Assembly: GCA_036381175.1 (NCBI GenBank)
Contig: DASVDI010000058.1
Coordinates: 24,550-88,549, forward strand
DNA: 64,000 nucleotides
Direction: 5' to 3'
DNA from: JAJUFS01 sp036381175
GTDB taxonomy: Bacteria; Pseudomonadota; Gammaproteobacteria; Natronospirales; JAJUFS01
A model generated the notes under the pieces. That model was given only the letters and a program-made list of their open reading frames with translations, ran no database searches and was not told the origin of the DNA. Position 1 is the stretch's first letter; every line of letters begins with the position of its first letter. Below are positions 31,915 through 42,700 of the stretch, piece by piece. The translations under genes and the position numbers were made by a program.

Positions 31915-33210
31915 TCACAGATCAAACCGGAAATTTTCCTCGACCTGCATCGCCCACGATTCAGGTACGCCGGTTTCGTTCGCATAATCACGCCACTTCA
32001 TTACGGCATCGCGAACCTCATCGACAATCGCATCCGCGCGCCCGCGTTTCATGGATGCGGTGCGCGCGCATTCGCGAAGATCATCGCGCGTGAAATCATC
32101 CTGCTTGCCATTCACGGTCATCTGGTGTTTCGACGTCCACGCGCCTGACGGGTTGTAGCTGTAGGTGATATCGAACGCCGGCGACAATGCCCACCGTCCT
32201 GACTTGTCCATGAGAAACGCGATGTTCTTGACGTGATCATCCTGGTTGCGCGCGATGATGTTGAAGACCATGCGGCGGAACTGCTGCTCGATGTCATCCA
32301 TGGAAAGGCCAAGTTGCCGGATTACGCCGAGCGCCTGTTCATACGAATACGCACCGGCCATGTCGTAATCGAAATGCGCGAGCGCGGCGAGCGATTGCAT
32401 GTGAAGCTTGCTGCCGTCATCACGGCGATCGAATCGTTTCGTCATGAAATGACAGCGGCCATTTTCCTGCATGAGATGGCATTCACTCATGTTGATGCCG
32501 GCGGCTGCCGCCATTTTCGAATACGCGTATTCGATTCGGCCGTAGCCGCGCGGGTCTTCAAGCTCGCGATCCTTGTTGCCGGCGACACCGTCGAATTTCA
32601 GCAGCCAGTATTCGAAACCTTCTCCGGCTTCGGTTTGCCCTGAACGCACTTCATTCGTTTCACGATTCCACGCGATGATTGCTTTCGCACGCGCGCCACC
32701 GGCGGAGGTTCCGACACGCAGGATGTCTTTCAGCGCTTCTTCCTTGTCGCGCGTAAGCGAGACGCTGAAATCATTTCGTTGCGTGAGAATGTCGGAGGCG
32801 AGTTCCACCAGCGCATCGACGTGAATGTCTTTCGCGGCTCGTGGTGCGGGGCCGAGTGTGGGACGAAACTCCAGCGCGCCGATGCCGCGCGTGCCGATGT
32901 AGCACAGACGTTCGACGGCATCGAAACTTTCGGGCAAGCGATGCTGCGTGGCGAGCCAGGCATCGATGAGCGCATTGCCGAATTTGTCCGGCAGCGAATC
33001 GGCGAGCATGCCGGGCAAGCCGTGGAAAGCAGTCGGCGACAGTTCGGGGAAACGGTAGGGTGCTTTTGCGAGCGGCATTTTCAGCGGCGCGACCTGGATG
33101 CCGCTCTCGGCGAACGCGGGATCGTACTGGAAGCTCGCGAAGGTCTCGCCTTCGGCCAGCGAAACCGCGCCGATGGTTCGGCCCCAGAGGCGGACTTCGG
33201 CGAGTGTCAT
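31915..33210 (-). CDS. hipA: HipA-family Ser/Thr kinase toxin
   Basis: This 431-residue protein starts MTLAEVRLWGRTIGAVSLAE (the N-terminal subdomain) and has GTSAGGARAKAI, the glycine-rich loop, FEYWLLKFDG with the ATP-binding Lys, the catalytic NIIARNQDDHVKNIAFLMD and the metal-binding ALSPAFDITYSY. All kinase elements are present. Its ATG at 33210 overlaps the hipB stop (ATGA); an upstream start at 33225 lies within hipB. E. coli HipA inactivates glutamyl-tRNA synthetase by phosphorylation; the target here may differ. Confidence 0.88.
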   Translation of the reverse strand: MTLAEVRLWGRTIGAVSLAEGETFASFQYDPAFAESGIQVAPLKMPLAKAPYRFPELSPTAFHGLPGMLADSLPDKFGNALIDAWLATQHRLPESFDAVERLCYIGTRGIGALEFRPTLGPAPRAAKDIHVDALVELASDILTQRNDFSVSLTRDKEEALKDILRVGTSAGGARAKAIIAWNRETNEVRSGQTEAGEGFEYWLLKFDGVAGNKDRELEDPRGYGRIEYAYSKMAAAAGINMSECHLMQENGRCHFMTKRFDRRDDGSKLHMQSLAALAHFDYDMAGAYSYEQALGVIRQLGLSMDDIEQQFRRMVFNIIARNQDDHVKNIAFLMDKSGRWALSPAFDITYSYNPSGAWTSKHQMTVNGKQDDFTRDDLRECARTASMKRGRADAIVDEVRDAVMKWRDYANETGVPESWAMQVEENFRFDL

Positions 33211-33551
33211 TTGTCTTCGCCCCACGTCCAGTCGGAATCGCGCTGATCCGATTTGGCCTTTCGCACGCGCTGGCGCGTCTTGCCGCGTTTCAGCAATTCC
33301 ATCGGCCCGGGTGTGGCGGGCGGCAGCAGGGCTTCGAGATTTCCGAGCAGCGACAGCGTTCGAAGCAGGCGGACGAGACTGGTCAACTGCACCGAGGCGC
33401 CCGCCTCCAGCCGCTCCACCGTGCGCTTGGAAACGCCGGCTTCACGCGCGAGCGCTGCCTGTGTCATGTCTTTCTCGACACGGCGGTGCGCGAGGCGGCG
33501 GCCAAGCTCGGCGAGCGCGGCGGCGTCGGCAGGGTTTTCGGTGAATTTCAT
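33207..33551 (-). CDS. hipB: HipB-like XRE antitoxin
   Basis: This 114-residue protein has a Cro/C1 HTH at residues about 20-70 (RVEKDMTQAALAREAGVSKR, then TVERLEAGASVQLTSLVRLL) and a charged tail ending SDWTWGEDK, which in HipB reaches the toxin. It is preceded by a GGAAGG ribosome site and by inverted repeats at 33584-33673. Toxin and antitoxin genes overlap by four bases. Confidence 0.85.
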   Translation of the reverse strand: MKFTENPADAAALAELGRRLAHRRVEKDMTQAALAREAGVSKRTVERLEAGASVQLTSLVRLLRTLSLLGNLEALLPPATPGPMELLKRGKTRQRVRKAKSDQRDSDWTWGEDK

Positions 33552-33583
33552 GGCTCGCCTTCCGGAGAGAATGGGAAGGCTAT

Positions 33584-33673
33584 ATTTCGCCTGTTCTGGC
33601 GAAAAATCAATAGAAACGGTTGTATTTCGTCAATTTATGAGAATTATCTATCTAGAGAGCTGTTTTTCGCCAG
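33584..33673. promoter_or_regulatory. hipBA operator/promoter with multiple inverted repeats
   Basis: CTGGCGAAAAA (33596-33606) and TTTTTCGCCAG (33663-33673) are exact 11-base complements. A nearer pair TTTCGCC-TGTTCT-GGCGAAA overlaps the left arm. Such multiple palindromes are the usual binding sites of HipB dimers. The region between is AT-rich and should contain the promoter. Confidence 0.55.
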
Positions 33674-33770
33674 TAATGACGATTTATAAAGTGACACCCA
33701 AAACCTCTGGTTCGCATTCCGCCGCTCGCCTCATCCGGGCGACAGGCGACCAACCGGCGTTCTCGCCAGG

Positions 33771-36700
33771 TCAGAACGCGTGCATCACCATGATGCCGAG
33801 CGCGACCGCGTCCTTGTCGTAGTAATCGAGTTCCAGTTGCAGGCGAAGATCCGGCAGCGTTTGCGGCAGCACGCGCCAACGCACGCCGGCACCGAGCGCG
33901 AGCTGGCTGTCGTGCAATTGATCGCTGGAGGCCTGCGCGTCGAAGTTGTTCTGCAGCGAGGCGTAACCCGCCTTGAGGTGCACGTTGAAGCGGCTCGCGG
34001 GATCGAACAGCAAGTAACCCGCCATCAGGCTCGGGACTTTGTAGTCCAGCGCCTTGTCTCCCGTAATGGCCGGGTTCAGGTTCCGCAGCCCCGCGCTGCC
34101 GAGATCCGCGTAAGCCAGTTCCAGGAACCAGCGCTCGAAAAAGCGGTATTCGACGGCGAGCTTGAAACCGATATCGCTGTTGTCGACCAGCTTCCAGCCG
34201 GAACGCGCGTCGTCGGGTTCGAGCGTGGAACTGACAATGCCAACGCCCGCGGACCAGCAGCCATTGATGAACAACATGCCGGGAACGCAAACGTCGTTTT
34301 CGATTTTCGCCGGTTCTTTTACAACAACGGGCTCAACCACCGGTGGCGCAACAACAACCGGCACCGCTTCGGCAACTTCAAGCGTTGCCACGCCGCTCGT
34401 GGTTCGCAACCTGCCCGCATCGCCCGGCATGCCGCCGAACTCGACGAGATAGCTCTGCACGAACGGCGTGTTGCCGGCGAAGTCGTTCCATTCGCCAAGC
34501 ACGCCCTGGTAATTCGTCGCCGCGAAATGCTCGCCGCCACGGAAGTTGTTCGGCTCGCCTTCCTCCCAGCTCGCATAACCGTCTTCGCTCACCGTGCCGT
34601 CACCCTCGCCTTGCCAGAATTGCTCGCAGGCTTCCGGGCCCGCAACCCAGCGCCAGTCGCCTTCGGTTGATTCGAGATTCACATCGCATGCGTCATTGAT
34701 GACGGAGGTGCTGTCGCTCGCGGCAAGCCAGACGTTTTCGACATCCACAAAATGCGCAACGAAAATATTTTCCGCCTCGCTGCCGACGGTGGCGAGATAG
34801 CCGCGCATGCCGTGCAAGACTTCCATCGCGGCCGCATCGCGCGCATCCGTCCATGCGATTGCGCTATTCGCACTGATTGCCTTGTAGTAGTGACCGTTGT
34901 CGGGATTGTAGAAATAATCCGGCTGGTACTCGCTCGCGGACATCGAGAGTGTCGTGGCGGCGACGGTTTCCGGCGGATGCCACGTCAGGCGTTCCTTCAG
35001 CGCAACGCTCACATCTTCGAGCGCGCCATGAAAGCCGATCGCGCCGGCCTGCTCGAACGTGTCGTAACCGTATTCGAGTTCGAGTGCGAGACCGGCGGTG
35101 TCGATGGAAAGCACGCCGCCTGCTTCAGGCACGCTGACGACGGCAACAACATCGCTTGCGCCATCGAAGCCGATCAGCGTTATGGGCACGATCACTGATG
35201 TTGTGCCGGGTTCGACACGCACGTCATCGGCGTGAACGCCGGCCGCATTCGCGAGCGAGGAATGCACCGCAACGATCACGCCCGCCAACGCGATGACAAC
35301 GGTGCGGCTCGCCGGAACCTTCACGCGTCGCAGCGCACCGAATGCGAACAGGAACGCGAGCACCAGCCAACTAACGCTGCCGCCGCCTTCAAGGCCGGTT
35401 TCCACACCCGGATCCTGCTGGAAGCGATCGTTGATGCCATCCTTGTTGAAGTCACCGTCTTCTTCGCCATCAGTGACACCGTCGTTGTCGCTGTCGGGAT
35501 CGCGGTAATCCTCGATGCCGTCGTCGTCGGTGTCGGCAAGGTTGATGGTTGCGTCATCGATGCCGTCGCCGTTCGCATCCGCACCGCCGGTGACATCAAC
35601 ATCGATGGCATCATCAACGCCGTCGCCATCCGAATCCGCGCCGGATGGCTCGACCAGCAACGACTCGTACGCATCCGCAAGGCCATCGTTGTCGCTGTCG
35701 TTGTCCATGCGATCGGAAATGCCGTCACCATCGGTGTCACGATCCGCAAAACGATCATCGATGCCGTCACCGTTCGCGTCGGCACCGCCCGTCGCATTCG
35801 CATCATGCGCATCGTCGATGCCGTCGAGATCCGTATCGGTTCCCGATGCCGGTGGTATTCCCGCTTCGGTGCTGTCGGGAATGCCATCGTTGTCGCCGTC
35901 GCGATCAAGGCGGTCCACCGTGCCATCGCCATCGGTGTCGTTCTCGCCTTCCAGCGAATCCGGAATACCGTCGCCGTCATCATCCTGATCGTGATTCACG
36001 GGCACGCCGTCGTCGTCGTTGTCGGTGCGCGAACCGCGCTGATCCGGTTCGCTGTCGATGGCATCGGCGATGCCGTCGCCGTCGATGTCATCACCGTGAT
36101 CGTCAATGCGTCCGTCGCCATCTTCATCAAGCGGCGCGTAGATACCCTCGGCAATATCGTTGACGCCATCATCGTCGCTGTCGGCGTCGCGCAGATCCGG
36201 CACGCCATCGCCATCGGTGTCGCGCGGTGTTGATGTCACCGTGCCGCCATCGTCGAGCAGGCCGTCTTCATCCGCGTCGCGGCCACCGGCTTCGATGACA
36301 TCCGTGACGCCGTCGTTGTCGCTGTCAAGGTCGAGGTAATCGGGGCGTCCGTCGCCATCCGAGTCACGGGCCCCCGCTCCGTCGCTTACACCATCGCCGT
36401 TCGCATCCGGACCACCCGCGTAATCGACATCGAAGGCATCATCAATGCCGTCGCCGTCCGCATCGATGCCCGAAGCACCCGACTCGGCGGCATCGCTGAC
36501 GCCGTCATTGTCGCTATCAGGATCGCGCGCGTCGGGATCGCCGTCCGCATCACTGTCGGCAAGCGAAGCGTCGTCGCCGATGCCGTCGCCATCCGCATCG
36601 GTGTTGCCGGACGTATCCGCATCCCAGCGGTCATCGATGCCGTCGTTGTCGGAATCGAAACCGTCGCCGCCGGATTCGGTTCCGTCGGCGATGCCGTCGC

Positions 36701-39700
36701 CGTCCTGGTCGGGATCAACGGAATCCGCGCGGCCGTCATTGTCCGTATCCGGCAGCATGGCGTCGTCGATGTCATCGCCGTTGCCGTCCGTGCCGCCGGT
36801 TTCATCGACATCGAAACCGTCGCTGATGCCGTCATCGTCGGCGTCGGTACCGGTGCCGTCGATTTCAAGCGCATCGGGAACGCCGTCGTTGTCGCTATCA
36901 CCGTCCGTGAAGTCGGCATCGCCGTCGCCATCGCTGTCCGTCGTGCCTTCGACGATATCCGGAATGCCGTCACCGTCTTCATCGATGGATGTGTCGAGGT
37001 AATCCGGCGTGCCGTCGAGATCGCTGTCGCCATTGCCTTCGGTCGCGTCATCGATGCCGTCGTTGTCGCTGTCGGTATCGAGGTTGTCGGCCGTGCCGTC
37101 GCCGTCGCTGTCGCCGGCACCTTCAACGGCGTCGTCGATACCGTCGCCGTCGCTGTCACCGTCGAGGTAGTCCGGCTTGCCGTCACCGTCGGTGTCCGTC
37201 GTGGCGTCGCCCTCACCGGCATCGTCGATACCAACATCATCGCTGTCGGTGTCGATGTAATCGGCGCCGCCGTCGCCATCGGTGTCCACGTTGCCTTCCG
37301 TGGCGTCATCGATGCCATCGCCATCGCTGTCGGTATCGAGGTAATCCACGATGCCGTCGCCGTCGCCATCGCCTGCGCCTTCCGAAACATCATCAATGCC
37401 GTCACCGTCGCTGTCGGTATCCAGGCTGTCCGGAATGCCGTCGTCGTCGGCATCGCCCGTACCTTCGTCGGCATCGTCAATGCCGTCGCCGTCATCGTCC
37501 GCGTCATGCACGTCCGCGATAGTGTCGCCATCGGTATCGACCAGCACGTCGATACTGAACGCCGCAAGCGCGTCGTCGAGCGTGCCATCGGAAACCGTGA
37601 TGATGATGTTCGGATAGCTCGCCACATCGTCAGCCGCGGGCGTGCCGCTCACGATACCGCTGGTTCCATCAAGGCTCGCCCAAGCCGGCAGGCCCGTTGC
37701 CGTCACGGTCAATGTGTCTTCATCGACATCCGCGATCACCGGCGCGAACTGGTAAGGCACGCCAGCCGTCGCCGTTGTCGCCGGCGTACCGGAAATCACC
37801 GGCGCATCATTGACGGCAGTGATCGTCACGGAAACCGTCGCGACGTTCGACAAGGCTTCCGCGTCATCCTCGACCGTGTAGGTGAAGCTGTCGGTGCCGT
37901 TGAAATTCACATCCGGCGTGTACGTGATGGTGCCATCGGCATTCACCGTGAGCTCGCCATCATCCGGCGCATCGACAATCGCAACGCTGCTCGCGATCAA
38001 TGCACCTTCGACATCCACGTCATTGGCGATCACGTCAATCACGACTGCGGTGTCTTCTGCCGTCGTGCCGCTGTCCGCGGTTGCAACCGGAATGTCGTTG
38101 ACATTCGTCACCGAGAGTGCGACGACCGCAGGCGACGACCACGCGCCGAGATCATCCTTGACGCGATAACTCAGGCTGTCATTGCCGGTGAAATCCTCGC
38201 CTGGCGTGTAGGTGATCTTGCCGGTGGTGGCGTCAACGCTCGCCGTACCTTCCGTTGGCGCCGTGACGACTTCAACGGTCGCGGGAGCGATGCTGCCGTC
38301 GACGTCATTGTCGTTGCCAAGCACGTTGATCTCGGTCGCGAGCTCTTCCGTCACAGTCGCCGAATCATCGTTAAGCCGCGGCGCATCGTTCACCGCAGTG
38401 ACTTCGACATTCACGGTTGCGGCAGCGGCGCTCGCATCTTCGTTGTCGCGAACCACGTAAGTGAATGCGTCGTCACCGTTGAAATCCGCGTCCGGCGTGT
38501 ACGTGATGCTGCCGTCTGTCGCGACGCTCGTCGTTCCGTTCTCCGGCGCGTCGAGCACTTCGACGCTCGCAGCATCCAGCGTGCCGTCCACGTCACTGTC
38601 ATTCGCGAGCACATCGATGACAACCGCCGTGTCTTCATCGGTCGTATCGTCATCAGCCGTCGCAACCGGCGCATCGTTGACACCTGCCACGTTAATGACA
38701 ACTGTCGCCGGCGCGGATGTCACGCCGCTCTCGTCTTCGATCGTGTAGGTGAGTTCATCGGTGCCGTTGAAATCGGCATCCGGCGCGTAAAGAATCTTGC
38801 CCGCACCGACAATTGCGGTGCCGTCCGTGGGCGCCGTGACAATCACGATGCTCGATGGAACAACCGCGTCGTCAGCGTCAATGTCGCTGTCATTGGCGGC
38901 CACGTCGATGACGATGTCATCGTCTTCATTGGTCGATGCCGTTTCACCCTCGGCTTTTGGCGCATCGTTGATCGCGGCAATGACGATGCTGACGGTCGCC
39001 GTATCAGACAAGCCGTGCTCGTCTTCCACGCTGTAGGTGAAGCTGTCGGTGCCGTTGTGGTTCGCACTCGGCGTGTATGTCACGACGCCTGTGGCGGTAT
39101 TCACGCTCGTGCTGCCGTTCGCAGGTGCCACGGTGACTGTGACGCTGGCCGCATTGAGGAGCGCGCCTTCGGGATCACTGTCGTTGACCAGGACATCGAT
39201 CGCGACGCTGCTGTCTTCGGCGGTGCTGCCACTGTCGTCGCCCGCGACGGGTGCCGCGTTATACGCGGTGAACGACATTCCGCTCCAGGCCGACGGGTTG
39301 CCCGCGATATCCGCGAATTGTCCGTCCAGCGCAACGCTGTAACTCACCCCCGGCGTCAGTTCGTTCGCAAGCGGCACGGATACCGTGCCGTCGCTGGAGA
39401 AAGTGGCGCTGGCGACGGCAACAGTCTCGTGCACGTCAGTGCCCGACATGATGCTGATGGTCGTGACCGAACCGGCGTGCATCGTCTCGTCAAAATCGAG
39501 TTCGATCGCATCGAGGTTGTACGGAACCTCAGTCGCGCCGTTCCCAGGCGTGCTGGCCGGCGGTGACGGATCAGTCACATCAATGGTTGCCGTCAACGCG
39601 CTGCCGGCAACACTGGTATTGCCCGCGCTGTCCGTTGCCGTCGCGGTGATCTTGTGCTCGCCTTCCGTCAGTGCCGCGGCAAGACTCCATGCGCCAGTGC

Positions 39701-42700
39701 CGTCCGCCGTGGCGCTGCCGATGGCGCCGTCCACGTCGGAACTCACCGTCACGGTGGCGCCCGCCTCGGCAGTGCCGCTGAGCACGGGTGTGGTGTCGTA
39801 CGTGATGTTGTCGGTATCGGACGCGCCGTGATCGTCGGCCGCCGCCATGTCAGGCGCCGATGGCGCAGCAGGTGCCGTGCCGTCGAATGCAATGCTGAAC
39901 TGCACCGCAGCTTCGGTGCCGTTGCCGGCCGCGTCGCTTGCGACACCGGCACCGATGTCCAGCGTGACGTTGCCATCGTCGGCCGGCGTCACGGTGACGC
40001 CGTAACTGCCGTCGCCGTTGTCGGTGAAGCCGCTCAAGGTCGCGTTGCCCGCCGTGACGTCACTCACGACGAAACCGGTAACCGCCTCACCGAAATCGAT
40101 GCTTGCCACGAACGCACCGTTGACCGGACCGGTGTCGCCCGTGATGCCGGGAACAGGACCAGCGGTATCGAGCGTCGCCGTGTCGGTCACCGCTGCTGCC
40201 GTGTTGCCGGCGCTGTCGGTCAGCACAACTGACAACATCAGCGTGCCATCACTCAGGCCGGACACGTTGATCCCGGAAAAGTTTTCACTGGCGCCGTCAA
40301 TCGTGCCGGTGCCTGTCACGTTCGTGCCACCGCCGTCAGAGCTGATGGTGTAGCTGTAACTCGCGCCGACTTCGGCATTGCTGAACGTGAAGCTTTGGCT
40401 GTTCGCTTCAGTGCCATTGATGAGGGCGTCATCGAAGCTGACGCTGTGTCCGCTCGGTGCGGCAATGTCCACCGTCGCGTTGGACGTGTCCGCTGTCGTC
40501 GTCGAATTATCGGCGTTGTCCGTCGCGGTAACCGCGACATTCAGGTTCGATCCTTGCGTCGAGCTGCCGTCAATGGTGTACGTCGCCGTCCAGGTGTCGC
40601 TGCTGTTCGTGGCGGCGACGGCCGTGCCGCCACCGAAGGCGGAGAAATCAATCGTGACATCGATGATGACGTCAGCGTTGCTGTCTCCAGATGCTGTGTC
40701 ATTCCAGGTCGCGGTGATGATATCGCCACTGACAAACGCGCCACCGCTGCCGGTCGCGCCCGAGATGCTGATGTTCGCGTCCGTCATGAGCGGCTTCACG
40801 TCATCGATGACAGTCACGGTGGATGCAAGCGACAAGGTGGCCGTGTCGTCGCCGCCATTCGCCGTGCCGCCGTCGTCGGTGAGCGAGGTGATGGTCACTG
40901 TGCGGCTGCTGCCGGCGAGGCTGAGGCTCATGCTGGCGTTGTGATACGTCAGACCGTCGACCAGCGATTGCATATCCGCGGGCGAGAGCATGCCGCCGCT
41001 GAAATTGATCGTGACCGTGGTGCCTGCAACGGCGACGGAATAACCGAAGGACGGTGTGTTGCCGGTGGTTCCATCGGCAAGCGCAATCGTACCGGTATCC
41101 ACGCCCAGCGTTTCGAGCGCGCCGTCGGTAACGTTGCTCACGGTAATCGTGAAGGCAGTGAAGGTCTGCCCGGCTTCCACGGTGGACGCACTGGCCGCGG
41201 AAAACAGGCTGACCGCCGTCCCGCCTTCGCTGAACTCGGGATCAGAGGCAGTGGCCGTCAAAGCCGGCGCGTTATTGACCGCCGTGACCGTGATGTCGAA
41301 GACGATGCTGTCCGTCGCACCACCTTCATCGGTAACCGTTATGGTGATATCCGTATAGGCGCCGTCGTCGCCATCATTCGGCGTGCCAGTGAGCGCACCG
41401 GTGTTCGTGTCGAAGCTCGCCCACGCCGGCTTGTTCGTGATTTCGAATGTCGGATCGGCTTCGCCTTCGTCGCTATCCTCGATCGACGGCGTGTACGCGT
41501 ACGCGTTGCCTTCCGCAATGGAAGCCGAAGGGATGTTGGTGATTGACGGCGCCTGGTCGGAGACGTTGGTGAAATTAACGGTGCCTGGCGCTGCCACCGC
41601 GGGACTCTCGCCATCAGATGCAGAAAGTTCATAGGTCGGCGCGGTTTCGCTGCCGTCATGCACGAAGGCGATCTGGCCGAGGATGATTTCTTCCTGGGTG
41701 AAATTGGCAATCGGTGTTGCGGTATCGCTGACCCTGGCGAAGCGGCCGTTCGTGACGGACGTCACCGTGAAGGTGATCGCATCGCCATCGGGATCGGCAA
41801 AGCTGATGTTCTCGTTGCTGAGCGCGATCGCATCGCCTTCGACCAGCGTGATCTGGTTGGCGGCCTGTACTGGACCGCCCATGGTGGGCGCCGCCGCGTC
41901 TGGCTCCACGTACACGTAGAAATCGTGTGCGACGCTCAGGCCCTGTGGATCGCGGACATAGAGCGACAGCGCGCGGTCGCCTTCCGCACGCAGCGTGAAG
42001 GTATCTTCGTAGGTGAGGCTGCGCACGAGTGCCTGCAAAGCTGCAAGGCTGGTCGGGTCCGTGAAATCCACGCGCAACGCTGTGCCGACGCCGTCGAGCG
42101 TCGCGCTGACCGTGCCGATCCTGCTGCCTTCGTAGAAAACTTCATTGCCCGTGCGGCGGATCTGGCCGCTGCCATCGCCCTGGGATTGGATGCCAAGGAC
42201 TTCGTACTGACCATCCGTGAAGGTGACGTTGAGCTTGAGAAAACCGCCCTGGAAATCGCTGGTATTGGCGTCGCTGACAATCGCGTCGAGATCTGCATCG
42301 ACGGGAACGCCATCGCCGCCGGGATAGATGACGCGGTCGGCCTCCAGGTTCGCGATGCGCGGTGCGTTCGGATCCGGAACGATGAAGGTGAGTACGAGGT
42401 AATTATTGCCGGTGCTGCCGTCGTCAGCGCGGACCTCGAAGGTGATCGGGTAGGAACCCGGATCCAGATCGATGGCATCGCCCGCGTTGCCCGGTGCGAA
42501 GGTGTAGTTGTCTGCCGAGGTTTCGACCAGTGCGCCCTGCAGGTCGCCAAGGCTTTGCGTGTCGATCGCCGTGCCGTCGATGGTGAATGAAAAGCTTGTG
42601 CCCTTCTCGACAATGACGTTGCGTGTCTCGGGAATGCTCGCGTCGATCGTGAACTCCGTCTGCGCTTTCGGCACCAGCGAGAGAATCAGATCGACGTGCG

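Noticed and set aside
36000..37600. CRISPR-like periodicity in the regular short repeats
   Set aside because: The repeats are coding (DxDGDGxxD calcium-binding repeats), have no unique spacers and no cas genes are nearby.
35232..39566. Long plus-strand frames over the TSP3/Ig region (e.g. 35232-36233, 37506-39566) and other minus-strand frames (36386-37627)
   Set aside because: They mirror the repetitive GC-rich codons of the giant adhesin, are full of Arg/Ser or Ile/Val repeats and have no start context. They are shadows of the coding strand.
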